NCBI RefSeq assembly: GCF_001425605.1
Contig: NZ_LMRG01000023.1
Coordinates: 536,291-600,290, forward strand
DNA from: Rhizobium sp. Leaf453
GTDB taxonomy: Bacteria; Pseudomonadota; Alphaproteobacteria; Rhizobiales; Rhizobiaceae
DNA: 64,000 nucleotides
Direction: 5' to 3'
Shown here: piece by piece, positions 17,771 through 27,025 of the stretch
Layout: each line of letters begins with the position of its first letter
How positions within the stretch are numbered: position 1 is the stretch's first letter
Made by a program: the position numbers and the translations under genes
Notes under the pieces: model-generated
The model's input: only the letters and a program-made list of their open reading frames with translations
What the model was told of the DNA's origin: nothing
The model's database searches: none

Positions 17771-18466
17771 ATGGACGCCCGTCAAATGAAAATCAAGGCT
17801 GCCCAGGCAGCGCTCGACTATGTCGAGGATGGTATGCGCCTCGGGATCGGGACGGGATCGACGGCGGAAGAGTTTGTCCGCCTGCTCGCAGAAAAGGTGG
17901 CGGCCGGCTTTCGGATCGAAGGCGTTCCGACATCGGAGCGGACGGCACGCCTGTGCCTGGAACTCGGCATTCCGCTGAAATCGCTGGAGGAGCTTCCCGA
18001 ACTCGACCTGACGATCGATGGCGCCGACGAGGTCGATCCGAAGCTGCGGCTGATCAAGGGCGGCGGCGGTGCTCTGCTGCGCGAGAAGATCGTCGCCTGT
18101 GCATCCGCACGCATGATCGTCATCGCTGACGAAACCAAGGTCGTGGACATACTCGGCGCCTTCAAGCTGCCGATTGAGGTCAATTCCTTCGGTTTGGGCG
18201 CCACGCGAATTGCGATCGAGAAACTTGCCGCAGGTCATGGGCTGTCGGGCGAAATCGTCGTTCGTTCCTCGGGCGATGGCCCGTTCATGACGGACGGCGG
18301 ACATCTAATTCTGGATGCATCTTTTGGCCGCATTCCTGATGCAGATGCGCTGGCAACTGAGTTGAACGCCATTCCTGGCGTGGTCGAGCATGGGCTGTTC
18401 ATCGGCATCGCATCGCTCGCCATTATCGCCGGTCCGGCTGGCGCACGGGTTATGACAGCGGCCTGA
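17771..18466 (+). CDS. rpiA: Ribose-5-phosphate isomerase A
   Basis: A 231-residue cytosolic enzyme of the pentose phosphate pathway. Conserved active-site loops are visible: [11 protein letters not shown] (about 26-36), the DGADEVD loop with catalytic Asp near 84-90, and [12 protein letters not shown] (about 97-108). Length is normal. The ATG at 17771 has GGGGAG about 10 nt upstream; an ATG five codons later is also possible. The DUF2059 gene and gor follow on the same strand, but a 166-nt gap and its own SD suggest the DUF2059 gene can be expressed separately. Confidence 0.97.
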   Translation: MDARQMKIKAAQAALDYVEDGMRLGIGTGSTAEEFVRLLAEKVAAGFRIEGVPTSERTARLCLELGIPLKSLEELPELDLTIDGADEVDPKLRLIKGGGGALLREKIVACASARMIVIADETKVVDILGAFKLPIEVNSFGLGATRIAIEKLAAGHGLSGEIVVRSSGDGPFMTDGGHLILDASFGRIPDADALATELNAIPGVVEHGLFIGIASLAIIAGPAGARVMTAA

Positions 18467-18632
18467 AAAGGCTGGACCGGAGCCGATCAGGCGCCGGTCG
18501 CGGAAAAGTATACGGCAATGGGTACTGCCTGTATTTCAGGCGGTGGCGATGGCCTTGAAATTGAATTATGCAGGGGTTCGCAGATGCTGGACGCACGCGG
18601 ACCCGGCGTCAACTGACAGGAGCGTTAAAGAC

Positions 18633-19181
18633 ATGATCAATCTCGCAGGTCTCGGCCGTACAGTGGCCGCAACTGCCATCATTCTTTCTGCCGTCATGGC
18701 TCCGGCCAAGGCACAGGAAGTGACCGAAGACCAGATCAAGGCAGCCCGCGCAGCGATTGCCGCGATTGCTGCGACCAACGGTTTCGACAACATCCTGCCC
18801 AATCTGGCCGAGCGCCTGAAGACGACCCTCATTCAGTCCTCGCCGAACTATCAGGAACTGATCACCACGACTGTCGACAACAAGGCCCTGGAACTGGCTG
18901 CGCGTCGCGCCGACCTGGAGCGTGAGGCTGCGACCATCTATGCCAAGACCTTCACGGTCGAGCAGCTCAACGCCATCACGACCTTCTACACTTCCGATGC
19001 CGGCAAGAAGCTGCTGAACGACGGTCCGATCGCGCAGCGCGAAATGATCAAGGCTGCCGATATCTGGGCTGCCGGCGTCTCCCGCGACCTGAATGCGGCT
19101 GCGACCAAGGAACTCGGCGCGACGCTCAACGCCGGTCAGCAGCCGATCGACGGCGCGACGACGGAAAAGCCCGCGCAATAA
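18633..19181 (+). CDS. DUF2059 secreted protein
   Basis: A 182-residue protein with a signal peptide (VAATAIILSAVMAPAKAQ, cleavage after AKA) and a helical DUF2059 domain: ALELAARRADLEREAATIYA, FTVEQLNAITTFYTSDAGKK and IAQREMIKAADIWA. The ATG at 18633 has AGGAG 10 nt upstream. The family is widespread in Gram-negative bacteria and has no firmly known activity. It ends in a terminator, so it is transcriptionally separated from gor. Location between rpiA and gor is likely conserved among relatives (recollection, not tested). Confidence 0.87.
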   Translation: MINLAGLGRTVAATAIILSAVMAPAKAQEVTEDQIKAARAAIAAIAATNGFDNILPNLAERLKTTLIQSSPNYQELITTTVDNKALELAARRADLEREAATIYAKTFTVEQLNAITTFYTSDAGKKLLNDGPIAQREMIKAADIWAAGVSRDLNAAATKELGATLNAGQQPIDGATTEKPAQ

Positions 19182-19219
19182 AAACCAATCGCGAAAGCGA
19201 TAGTATCACGACGATTTGC

Positions 19220-19244
19220 AAAGCCCGGATCATTCCGGGCTTTT
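19220..19244 (+). terminator. Intrinsic terminator after the DUF2059 gene
   Basis: AAGCCCGGA and TCCGGGCTT form a 9-bp perfect stem with a TCAT loop, followed by TT and then CATTTTG. It lies 39 nt past the stop. Confidence 0.85.
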
Positions 19245-19378
19245 CATTTTGTGCCTGGCCACCCTATATCAGGCAGCACAATCGCGGGATTCGCCGGCGG
19301 GCAGGGATATCAACCGTGCCCTGCGTGTCGCTTCATTCTGCATCCCCTCGCCAATGACCCCGCCGGGAGTTTTTCAGC

Positions 19379-20770
19379 ATGTCTTCTTACGATTATGATC
19401 TCTTCGTCATTGGTGGCGGTTCCGGCGGTGTGCGCAGCGGGCGTGTCGCAGCCTCCCTGGGCAAGAAAGTCGCGATCGCAGAGGAGTTCCGCTATGGCGG
19501 CACCTGCGTCATTCGCGGCTGCGTGCCGAAGAAGCTCTATGTCTACGCCTCGCAGTTTCCCGAGCATTTCGAGGACGCGGCCGGTTTCGGCTGGACGGTT
19601 GGCGAAAGCAAGTTCGACTGGCAGAAACTCGTTGCAGCCAAGGAAAAGGAAATCACCCGGCTGGAAGGTCTCTACCAGAAGGGGCTCGCCAATGCTGGCG
19701 CAGAAATCCTCCATACGCGGGCGGAACTGACAGGACCCAATACGATCAAGCTGCTCTCCACCGGCAAGACGGTGACCGCCGAGCGTATCGTCATTGCCAC
19801 GGGTGGCCATCCGAGCGCGCACGAGGCGCTGCCGGGACATGAACTCTGCATCAGCTCGAACGAGGCCTTCGACCTGCCGGAACTGCCGAAGTCGATCATC
19901 ATCGCCGGCGGTGGTTACATCGCTGTCGAATTCGCCAATATTTTTCACGGCCTCGGCGTCGAGACCACGCTGATCTATCGCGGTAAGGAAATCCTCTCGC
20001 GCTTTGACCAGGACATGCGGCGCGGCCTGCACGCGGCCATGGAGCACAAGGGCATCAAGATTCTCTGCGAGGACGTTCTCCAGTCGATCACGAAGACCGA
20101 AGATGGCCGGTTGGCTGCCGAGACGAAGAAGCACGGGGTGATAACCGTCGATCAGGTCATGCTGGCGCTCGGCCGGGTTCCGAACACGAAGGGTCTGGGG
20201 CTGGAAGCCGCAGGCGTCAAAATGGACGAGCGTGGCGCGATTGTCGTTGATGCCTTTTCCCGCACAAGCGCGCCGGGCATCTATGCGCTGGGCGACGTCA
20301 CGGATCGCGTACAACTGACGCCGGTGGCGATCCACGAGGCGATGTGCTTCATCGAGACCGAATACAAGGGCAACCCGACGTCCCCGGATCACGAAACGAT
20401 AGCGACGGCCGTCTTCTCCCAGCCGGAGATCGGCACCGTGGGACTTTCGGAAGAAGAGGCGGGCAAGAAGTTCGAGGACCTGGAGGTCTACCGGGCCGAG
20501 TTCCGGCCGATCAAGGCGACGCTGTCCGGTCGCACCGAAAAGACGATCATGAAGCTGATCGTCAACGCAGCCGATCGCAAGGTTGTCGGCGCCCATATCC
20601 TTGGCCACGAGGCTGGCGAGATGGCGCAGTTGCTGGGCATCACGCTCAAGGCAGGCTGCACCAAGGACGATTTTGATCGCACCATGGCCGTGCATCCGAC
20701 CGCCGCTGAAGAGCTGGTGACCATGTACAACCCGAGCTACCGGGTGAAGAACGGGCAGCGGCTGGGCTGA
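19379..20770 (+). CDS. gor: Glutathione-disulfide reductase
   Basis: A 463-residue FAD-dependent NADPH:GSSG oxidoreductase. The FAD site is VIGGGSGGVRSGR at about 10-22. The redox-active disulfide is C43/C48 in GGTCVIRGCVPKKL. The NADPH-binding loop is IIAGGGYIAVEFA and the second FAD contact is GIYALGDVTDRVQLTPVA. The catalytic base motif is VHPTAAEELV near the C-terminus, all in the glutathione-reductase order. GGGAG stands 9 nt before the ATG. It maintains the reduced glutathione pool. It lies downstream of a terminator and therefore has its own promoter. Confidence 0.96.
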   Translation: MSSYDYDLFVIGGGSGGVRSGRVAASLGKKVAIAEEFRYGGTCVIRGCVPKKLYVYASQFPEHFEDAAGFGWTVGESKFDWQKLVAAKEKEITRLEGLYQKGLANAGAEILHTRAELTGPNTIKLLSTGKTVTAERIVIATGGHPSAHEALPGHELCISSNEAFDLPELPKSIIIAGGGYIAVEFANIFHGLGVETTLIYRGKEILSRFDQDMRRGLHAAMEHKGIKILCEDVLQSITKTEDGRLAAETKKHGVITVDQVMLALGRVPNTKGLGLEAAGVKMDERGAIVVDAFSRTSAPGIYALGDVTDRVQLTPVAIHEAMCFIETEYKGNPTSPDHETIATAVFSQPEIGTVGLSEEEAGKKFEDLEVYRAEFRPIKATLSGRTEKTIMKLIVNAADRKVVGAHILGHEAGEMAQLLGITLKAGCTKDDFDRTMAVHPTAAEELVTMYNPSYRVKNGQRLG

Positions 20771-21034
20771 GCGCCCGAACTGGAGCCGTCTCCCATCGCA
20801 ATCTGTGAGCGCCGTGGCGGTCGCGCGCACTTTGGTGGTACAATGGCTTTGCAATCCCCATGTTAACGTTTATAAGCCCGCATCCGCAAAATCGCCGGTC
20901 TTCGTGGGGAAGGGTGGTGATTGGCGACAGCGTCGCAGACAGATGGCTCGAATCCGGTTTCAGGCAGCACTTGATGGCGGCAATCCGCTGAGGTGACTGG
21001 AGGCGGAAACCGTTGCAAGGAACAGGTGATCGAC

Positions 21035-22408
21035 ATGGCACAGAATTGGACCCCGAACAGCTGGCGGCAGAAGCCCATTCAGCAGGTTCCGGACTATCCG
21101 GATAGCGCAGCATTGGCCGCGACCGAGGCGCAGCTCGCGACCTATCCGCCGCTGGTCTTCGCAGGCGAAGCGCGCCGCCTGAAGAGCGCCCTTGCCAATG
21201 TTTCGGAAGGCCGCGGCTTCCTGCTGCAGGGCGGCGATTGCGCCGAAAGCTTCGCCGAGCATGGCGCCGACAATATCCGCGACTTCTTCCGCGCCTTCCT
21301 GCAGATGGCTGTTGCCCTGACCTTCGGCGCCCAGCAGCCGGTCGTCAAGATCGGCCGTATCGCCGGGCAGTTCGCCAAGCCGCGCTCATCCAACATCGAA
21401 AAGCAGGGCGACGTCGAGCTGCCGAGCTATCGCGGCGACATCATCAACGGCATCGAATTCACCGAGAAGGCTCGCGTGCCGGATCCGGAACGGCAGATCA
21501 TGGCCTACCGCCAGTCGGCTGCGACGCTGAACCTGCTACGCGCTTTCGCTCAGGGCGGCTACGCCAATCTGGACAACGTTCATCAGTGGATGCTCGGCTT
21601 CGTCAAGGACAGCCCGCAGGCCGAACGTTATCGCAAGCTCGCCGACCGCATCTCCGAAACCATGGATTTCATGAAGGCGATCGGCATCACGCCGGAGAGC
21701 AATCCGAGCCTGCGCGAGACCGATTTCTTCACCAGCCACGAAGCCCTGCTGCTCGGCTACGAGCAGGCGCTTACCCGCGTCGACTCGACCTCCGGCGACT
21801 GGTACGCCACGTCGGGCCACATGATCTGGATCGGCGACCGCACCCGCCAGCCGGATCACGCCCATGTCGAATACTGCCGCGGCATCAAGAACCCGATCGG
21901 CCTGAAGTGCGGTCCTTCGCTGACCGGCGATGGCTTGCTCGAGCTTATCGACATCCTGAACCCGAACAACGAGGCCGGCCGTCTGACTCTGATCTGCCGC
22001 TTCGGTCACGACAAGGTCGCCGAGCATCTGCCGCGCCTGATCCGCGCCGTCGAGAAGGAAGGCCGCAAGGTCGTCTGGTCCTGCGACCCGATGCACGGCA
22101 ACACGATCACGCTCAACAACTACAAGACCCGTCCGTTTGAGCGGATTCTGTCGGAAGTTGAAAGCTTCTTCCAGATCCACCGCGCCGAGGGCACGCATCC
22201 GGGCGGTATCCATATCGAGATGACCGGCAATGACGTCACGGAATGCACCGGTGGCGCGCGTGCGCTCTCCGGCGCCGATCTGGCCGACCGCTACCACACC
22301 CATTGCGATCCGCGCCTCAACGCCGATCAGGCTCTGGAACTGGCCTTCCTGCTCGCCGAGCGCATGAAGGGTGGCCGCGACGAAAAGCGGATGGTCGTCA
22401 ACGGCTGA
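21035..22408 (+). CDS. aroF: Class II DAHP synthase (3-deoxy-7-phosphoheptulonate synthase)
   Basis: A 457-residue plant-type (class II) enzyme condensing PEP and erythrose 4-phosphate in the first shikimate step. Typical segments are [27 protein letters not shown], the [20 protein letters not shown] stretch, GLKCGPSL, and [11 protein letters not shown] with metal and substrate ligands. The ATG at 21035 starts the family-like [11 protein letters not shown], with AAGGA and CAGG upstream. The symbol varies between genomes (aroF or aroG). A strong terminator follows. Confidence 0.95.
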   Translation: MAQNWTPNSWRQKPIQQVPDYPDSAALAATEAQLATYPPLVFAGEARRLKSALANVSEGRGFLLQGGDCAESFAEHGADNIRDFFRAFLQMAVALTFGAQQPVVKIGRIAGQFAKPRSSNIEKQGDVELPSYRGDIINGIEFTEKARVPDPERQIMAYRQSAATLNLLRAFAQGGYANLDNVHQWMLGFVKDSPQAERYRKLADRISETMDFMKAIGITPESNPSLRETDFFTSHEALLLGYEQALTRVDSTSGDWYATSGHMIWIGDRTRQPDHAHVEYCRGIKNPIGLKCGPSLTGDGLLELIDILNPNNEAGRLTLICRFGHDKVAEHLPRLIRAVEKEGRKVVWSCDPMHGNTITLNNYKTRPFERILSEVESFFQIHRAEGTHPGGIHIEMTGNDVTECTGGARALSGADLADRYHTHCDPRLNADQALELAFLLAERMKGGRDEKRMVVNG

Positions 22409-22451
22409 TCAGCCTTGCTGACGCTTGATTGAGCGGATTGAAATTGACAGG

Positions 22452-22486
22452 ACCGGGTCGGCTGAGGAAGCTGACCCGGTTTTTTC
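22452..22486 (+). terminator. Intrinsic terminator after the DAHP synthase gene
   Basis: A 12-bp stem (ACCGGGTCGGCT with AGCTGACCCGGT, one G-T pair) with a GAGGA loop is followed by T6. It stands 43 nt after the stop. Confidence 0.92.
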
Positions 22487-22526
22487 ATGCCCGAATGCCG
22501 GGCCAACACAATATTCGGGGATCAAG

Positions 22527-22931
22527 ATGGCGGACGAACATACGGGATCGTGCAATTGCGGAAGCGTTCGTTTTCGCACGCGTGGCCAATTGCGGGAGGT
22601 ACTTTTCTGCCACTGCTCGCAGTGCCGCAAGCAGACCGGGCTTTACTATGCCGCGACCAACGTTCTCAACCGGGATATCGACATAGAGGGAGTGGACAAC
22701 ATCACCTGGTATCAGTCGAGTACCAGTGCGAGACGGGGGTTCTGCAAGATCTGTGGCTCGGCGCTGTTCTGGGCGGCGGACCGCCAGGATTATACGTCGA
22801 TCATGGCAGGTGCATTCGACGGCCCGACTGGTCTCGATGCCGGCGTTCACATCTTCTGTGCTGACAAAGGGGATTTCTACGAGATCAACGATGACCTGCC
22901 CAGATTTGAGCAATGGAACGCTTCAGCTTGA
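22527..22931 (+). CDS. GFA / CENP-V family protein
   Basis: A 134-residue zinc-binding protein of the glutathione-dependent formaldehyde-activating (Gfa)-like fold. Cysteine ligands appear as GSCNCGSVRF, FCHCSQCRKQTG and GFCKICGSALFW, in the standard order. The ATG at 22527 has GGGGA 5 nt upstream and begins right after the preceding terminator. Most members have no proven activity, and the formaldehyde-activating role of the founder is not certain even there. Proximity to gor is suggestive but not evidence. Confidence 0.9.
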   Translation: MADEHTGSCNCGSVRFRTRGQLREVLFCHCSQCRKQTGLYYAATNVLNRDIDIEGVDNITWYQSSTSARRGFCKICGSALFWAADRQDYTSIMAGAFDGPTGLDAGVHIFCADKGDFYEINDDLPRFEQWNASA

Positions 22932-22951
22932 CCGGGTGCTGAACCGACGTG

Positions 22952-23881
22952 TCAAACCGACCGCGTTGAGGCCTCTTCCGCAGTGATGGATTGCACGGCG
23001 TTGCTATAGGCCTGATCAAGGGCGCTGAACTTGACGGCCTGCCAGCGCTGGTAATCCAGGATGAACGATGCAGCCGCCAGAACGGTCTTGCGTGTGCCTC
23101 TACCTTGCTGGATCACGATTGATCCGAGCTCCTCCGCACGGCCAAAGAGCCTTCGCACATGGGTGCGCGACAGCGAGTAGTGGGTGGACAGCTCGGAGAA
23201 GCGTAGGCCTTCGACCCGGTGATAGCCATCTTCCGGCGTCAGGTTGACCAGCCGCGAGACGAAATCGTCGAGGATAAGCCCGCCATATTCCGTCCAGACG
23301 AAGCAGGAGATGCTAAGCGGCGGTTCGCGCCAGGACCGGTCGGCGATCAGCCGCGCGGCGGCGATCGGTTGAGCGCGCAGGAAAATTTCCGGATTGGCCT
23401 CGAGCATCTCGACACGGTTGCTCCGATCCAGAAGGTCGAGGCTGCGCATCTGGCCCCGAAACCAAAGGCCCATAGCCTCGTGGCTGGCTTCCGTCGGCTC
23501 CAGCGGGCGACTGCGTTTGCTGGTGCTGCCGGGAACGTCACGGACGAGTTTGTAGGCCAGCAATTCGGAGAGGAAGGCGGTTGCCGTGTTGCGGCTCGCC
23601 GCGCCGAAATCGATGATCGTGTCGAGCAGCCTTGCTGCGGTGATCCCGGAGAGCGGATCAGCCGGATCGCGCCGCAGGTGCAATGCATAGGCGGCCTGTG
23701 TCAGCAGCCATTTTTGCTGGGCGGAAACCAGACGGGCGGTTCGCGGAAACCGGTCATAGAGTTCGATCATATGCCGTGCGCCCATTTGAAGGACGCCGAG
23801 GAACGCCGGGTTGGCAACCAACGCGTCCGCTTCCGGGTTTGGTCCCGAATCTGCGATGGTTGAGCGCGTTGGGCCGGTCAT
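22952..23881 (-). CDS. Orphan DNA-binding-like protein with two winged-helix segments
   Basis: A 309-residue product from the ATG at 23881; a GTG at 23989 would give 345 residues, and neither has an SD. Two regions look like winged helix-turn-helix units. One, at about 80-125, reads AARLLDTIIDFGAASRNTAT then ELLAYKLVRDV. The other, at about 225-270, reads LRFSELSTHYSLSRTHVRRL then AEELGSIVIQQGRGTRKTVL. The segment between is helical with aromatic residues. I do not recognise a named family. It is monocistronic and convergent to the GFA gene. A regulatory role is inferred from fold appearance only. Confidence 0.62.
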   Translation of the reverse strand: MTGPTRSTIADSGPNPEADALVANPAFLGVLQMGARHMIELYDRFPRTARLVSAQQKWLLTQAAYALHLRRDPADPLSGITAARLLDTIIDFGAASRNTATAFLSELLAYKLVRDVPGSTSKRSRPLEPTEASHEAMGLWFRGQMRSLDLLDRSNRVEMLEANPEIFLRAQPIAAARLIADRSWREPPLSISCFVWTEYGGLILDDFVSRLVNLTPEDGYHRVEGLRFSELSTHYSLSRTHVRRLFGRAEELGSIVIQQGRGTRKTVLAAASFILDYQRWQAVKFSALDQAYSNAVQSITAEEASTRSV

Positions 23882-24163
23882 TGATGTATCGAAAGTCCGA
23901 TGGATGCGAGAATCAGTAAAATGCCGATCCAAGTTATGTCGCCGGGCAGACGCCCGCTGTCCATCTTTTGTTGCATCGATGATGCTCACTCATCGGACGG
24001 ATTGTCCTAAAAGCGCACGTCGCAATCTTTCAGGTTCGCTTCCCGTGCTCTAGCCCTTTGTTTTTGCGCTTGTCTTCATCGCGAAACCTGTGCTCACTTT
24101 CGGGAGGCACGCTGTAGCACCCACTCGGGGAATGCCGGGTAACAAGATTGTGTTTCAGGCGGT

Positions 24164-24715
24164 TCAGGACTGTGGATTGTCGGTTCCCCTGTAACGCTCC
24201 AGCTGTGCATGCAGGCGACCGACATCGGCGCGCAGTTCCGCGATCTCGCGCAGCAGCACGGTGTCAATCTTGTGATGCAGGGAAATCAGCTCGACCTCGG
24301 ACTTGAGGTTGACCTCATAATCCTTGGACGCGTCGAACCGGTCCTTCATCGCCTGCCGGTTCTGCGACATCATGATGATCGGTGCCTGCAGTGCGGCAAT
24401 CATCGACAGGAGCAGATTGAGGAAGATGAACGGGTAGGGGTCGAAGGCATCCTGCATCAGCAGGATCGTGTTCGCGGTCGTCCAGACGGTCAGGAAGATG
24501 ATGAAGCCGATGATGAAGCCCCAGGAACCGCCGACCCTCGCGATGCCGTCGGCCAAACGGTCGCCGAAGCTCTGGCTTGCCACGAAAGCCGCGTTGGTAT
24601 CCTCCGACAGGATCTTGCGCTCTTTCGCCTTATGCAGCACGCGCTGTTCGACAGCACCGAGTTCCGCGCTGGTCTTACCAAAGAGATTATGAGCGATTTC
24701 ATCGAGATGCGACAT
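24164..24715 (-). CDS. DUF1003 membrane protein
   Basis: A 183-residue protein with two adjacent membrane helices in the middle (WGFIIGFIIFLTVWTTANT, then YPFIFLNLLLSMIAALQAPI) joined by a short loop. Then comes MMSQNRQAMKDRF and a C-terminal cytosolic coiled coil (LHHKIDTVLLREIAELRADV). This matches DUF1003 closely, including the FDPYPFIFLNLLLS stretch. The function of the family is unknown. It follows the LtaS-type gene's 3' end on the same strand with a hairpin between, so it is probably a separate unit. Confidence 0.9.
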   Translation of the reverse strand: MSHLDEIAHNLFGKTSAELGAVEQRVLHKAKERKILSEDTNAAFVASQSFGDRLADGIARVGGSWGFIIGFIIFLTVWTTANTILLMQDAFDPYPFIFLNLLLSMIAALQAPIIMMSQNRQAMKDRFDASKDYEVNLKSEVELISLHHKIDTVLLREIAELRADVGRLHAQLERYRGTDNPQS

Positions 24716-24767
24716 GGATGGGCTCCGTCCTGAACGTCGCTCTTTCTAGCCCATGCGATGCTGTGGG

Positions 24768-24792
24768 TGAAACGCCCTCTGCGGGCGTTTCA
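24768..24792 (-). terminator. Hairpin after the LtaS-type gene
   Basis: TGAAACGCCC and GGGCGTTTCA form a perfect 10-bp stem with a TCTGC loop, directly following the stop at 24801 on the minus strand. No U-tract follows in that direction, so termination may be weak or Rho-assisted. Confidence 0.65.
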
Positions 24793-24800
24793 TACGTTTT

Positions 24801-26729
24801 CTACATCGCTGCCGGGAAAAGGTCGGAATGGGATTCGAAGAACCGTTCCGTGCCGTAGCGCTTTCCGAACATCATGTCGTGCTGCAGGAAACGATAGTCG
24901 CGGATCAGCGACGGTGTTGTCTTCTGCCGCGACCATGCGGCGGTCTCCTTGCCCTTGGCATCGACGAGCATATAGCGGTCGATGACATGGTACTTGTCGA
25001 AGACGTTGCCGAGGAAGCCGGTATAGTAGGGATGCTCGAAGCCGCCCTGCTTGAGGATCTGGTAGGACAGGAAGGCCGGGCTGATCGTGCCGATATCCTT
25101 GACCGGGCCGGTCTTGTTCGACCAGACGACCAGTGGCGTTTCGTGCTGCGCCTTCATCTGCTCCAGCGAGCCCTTCCGCGATGCCGTGACGTCATTCATG
25201 AAGCCGGTGTTCGGATAGACGGTGTTGAGCGGCGGCAGATGATCGCCGAAGAGAACGACGATCGTCTCGCGGTCGCGTTCCTTGGCCCAGTCCATCAGCA
25301 TCTTCAGGCTGTCATCGGCTTCCTTGATGCCCTGCGCATAGGTGGCCAGCACCTGGCGATCCACCTCCGGCAGATTGCCTTCGACCTTGATCGTGTTCTT
25401 GGCGTAGCGGTTTGCCTCATAGGGGCCATGGCCCTGCAGGGTCACCGTGAAGAAGAAGAACGGATCGCGCAGTTGATCGGCTTGGCGGATGATTTCCTTG
25501 GTCAGCGATTCATCGGATGCAAAGATGCCGCGCTTCTGCATGACGGGCATGTTTTCTTCCGACTTGAACTGTTCGAAGCCGAAGGCCTTGTAGACGGCGC
25601 TGCGGTTCCAGAACCACTTCTGGAACGGGTGCACGGCGCGCGCGACATAACCTTCGCCGCGGAAGAAGGTCGCCAGCGACGGGATCGGATTGCGGATATA
25701 CTGCTGATAGGGAATGCTGCCATAGGGCAGGAATGCGTTGGAGAAGCCCGTCAGCGCCTCGAACTCGACATTGGCGGTCATGCCGCCAAATTCCGGCGAG
25801 AAGACGTTACCCGACTGCATGGCGCGGATCGTCGGCATCGGATCGGGCGAGAGCTTGACGTTGGGAAGGCGCGTCGGATCCCAGAAGGATTCGCTCATCA
25901 GCACAATGACATCGGGCTTGCCGCGATGCGTCGTGCCGGCCGGAACCGGCTTGACCGGGATCGTGTCGATCGCATCCGACATGTAGCCGGCAGGCGCGGT
26001 GACGTTCGCCATCGGCAGGTTCAGGGCAAAGGCCATCAGGAAGCCGTTGTGGCGATAGTTCTCCGTCTGGTCCCACATGATCGGGATGACCTGCAGGCGG
26101 TCGCGCACCCAGGAGAAATTGTTGTAGTCCATGATGTGGTAGAAGAAGCCGAGAAGCGGTAGGGCAACGGCCAGCCGCGCCAGCCGCTGGCGGCGGGTCA
26201 GCACGGGGAAGCGGCGCCAGGCGAAACGGACGAGCCAGGCCAGCGCCACCAGTGCGATGATGATGCCGACCACGACGCCCACGAAGGTCCACGGGCGATC
26301 CTTGATGAGGACCGGCATCAGTTCCATGATCTGGCGGCCGAACAGAAAGTCGGTCGGGTAAAGCGGGTCGGACAGGAAGATCTGCTTCTGATGGCTGACC
26401 AGCGCCGGGATCAGCGCCAGTGGCGCGATCAGGATGACGCCGTAATTTTCACGCGAAAAGACTGCATCGAGCGCGATGAAGAGCAGGAAGAAGACGCCGA
26501 TCGTCGTCCAGGCCGGGCGGGCTGGATCGAGGAAGAAAGACACGACTTCCGCAATGGAGTCACGGGCGATCCACTCTACAATAAAAATCATGGCTATAGA
26601 GAAGAGCAGCGTGACCGACAGGCGGCGTGCGAAGGACAGTGCCTTGCGGGAGCGCGCGCCCGTGCCGATCTGCGGGACATAGACATCGGAAACGCTGACC
26701 GCGGTTACTGCCGATTCAAAACTGGCCAA
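24801..26729 (-). CDS. LtaS-family phosphoglycerol transferase (cyclic glucan or OPG modification candidate)
   Basis: A 642-residue protein with about five N-terminal membrane helices (about 35-215) and a periplasmic sulfatase-fold domain from about 280. Expected metal and nucleophile sites are seen: VLMSESFWDP, GGMTANVEFEALTG with the candidate nucleophilic Thr, and VVLFGDHLPP with an Asp-His pair. In rhizobia, relatives such as CgmB add phosphoglycerol to periplasmic cyclic glucans; that is the likeliest role here (inference). The start is set at TTG 26729, because GGAG lies 6 nt before it, whereas TTG 26741 has none. A TGTCAT direct repeat lies just upstream. Confidence 0.85.
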   Translation of the reverse strand: MASFESAVTAVSVSDVYVPQIGTGARSRKALSFARRLSVTLLFSIAMIFIVEWIARDSIAEVVSFFLDPARPAWTTIGVFFLLFIALDAVFSRENYGVILIAPLALIPALVSHQKQIFLSDPLYPTDFLFGRQIMELMPVLIKDRPWTFVGVVVGIIIALVALAWLVRFAWRRFPVLTRRQRLARLAVALPLLGFFYHIMDYNNFSWVRDRLQVIPIMWDQTENYRHNGFLMAFALNLPMANVTAPAGYMSDAIDTIPVKPVPAGTTHRGKPDVIVLMSESFWDPTRLPNVKLSPDPMPTIRAMQSGNVFSPEFGGMTANVEFEALTGFSNAFLPYGSIPYQQYIRNPIPSLATFFRGEGYVARAVHPFQKWFWNRSAVYKAFGFEQFKSEENMPVMQKRGIFASDESLTKEIIRQADQLRDPFFFFTVTLQGHGPYEANRYAKNTIKVEGNLPEVDRQVLATYAQGIKEADDSLKMLMDWAKERDRETIVVLFGDHLPPLNTVYPNTGFMNDVTASRKGSLEQMKAQHETPLVVWSNKTGPVKDIGTISPAFLSYQILKQGGFEHPYYTGFLGNVFDKYHVIDRYMLVDAKGKETAAWSRQKTTPSLIRDYRFLQHDMMFGKRYGTERFFESHSDLFPAAM

Positions 26730-26764
26730 GGCCGTCTCCAATTTTCACAAAACTTTCGTAAGGG

Positions 26765-26796
26765 TGTCATACAGATGTCATCTTGAACGCAAGATG
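26765..26796. promoter_or_regulatory. TGTCAT direct repeat (Pho-box-like) with adjoining inverted repeat
   Basis: TGTCAT occurs at 26765-26770 and 26776-26781, spaced 11 bp start to start as in a Pho box. An inverted repeat CATCTTG-AACG-CAAGATG (26779-26796) overlaps the second half. The site lies 36 bp upstream of the LtaS-type start and 230 bp upstream of nadE. The repeats read in the plus orientation, i.e. opposite to the LtaS-type gene. PhoB control is a hypothesis. Confidence 0.4.
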
Positions 26797-27025
26797 AATA
26801 AGTCAAGCAGGGCGAGTTACCCACTGCGCAACAAACACATGGAAGCCCTGCCGCGGCTGGGTTTTGCGTGTGCCGGAAAAGAATCCGGGTAAGGGTCTGC
26901 GGGGTGTTGCGGCGATTTTTTTCTGTTTCGGCAGTGGCTAAACGGGTATTTTTGCGAGGAATACGCTAAACAGCTTTGCGGGTGCCGCCGCATCCGCGAA
27001 TGCAGATTTAAGCACAGGCCTGTTC

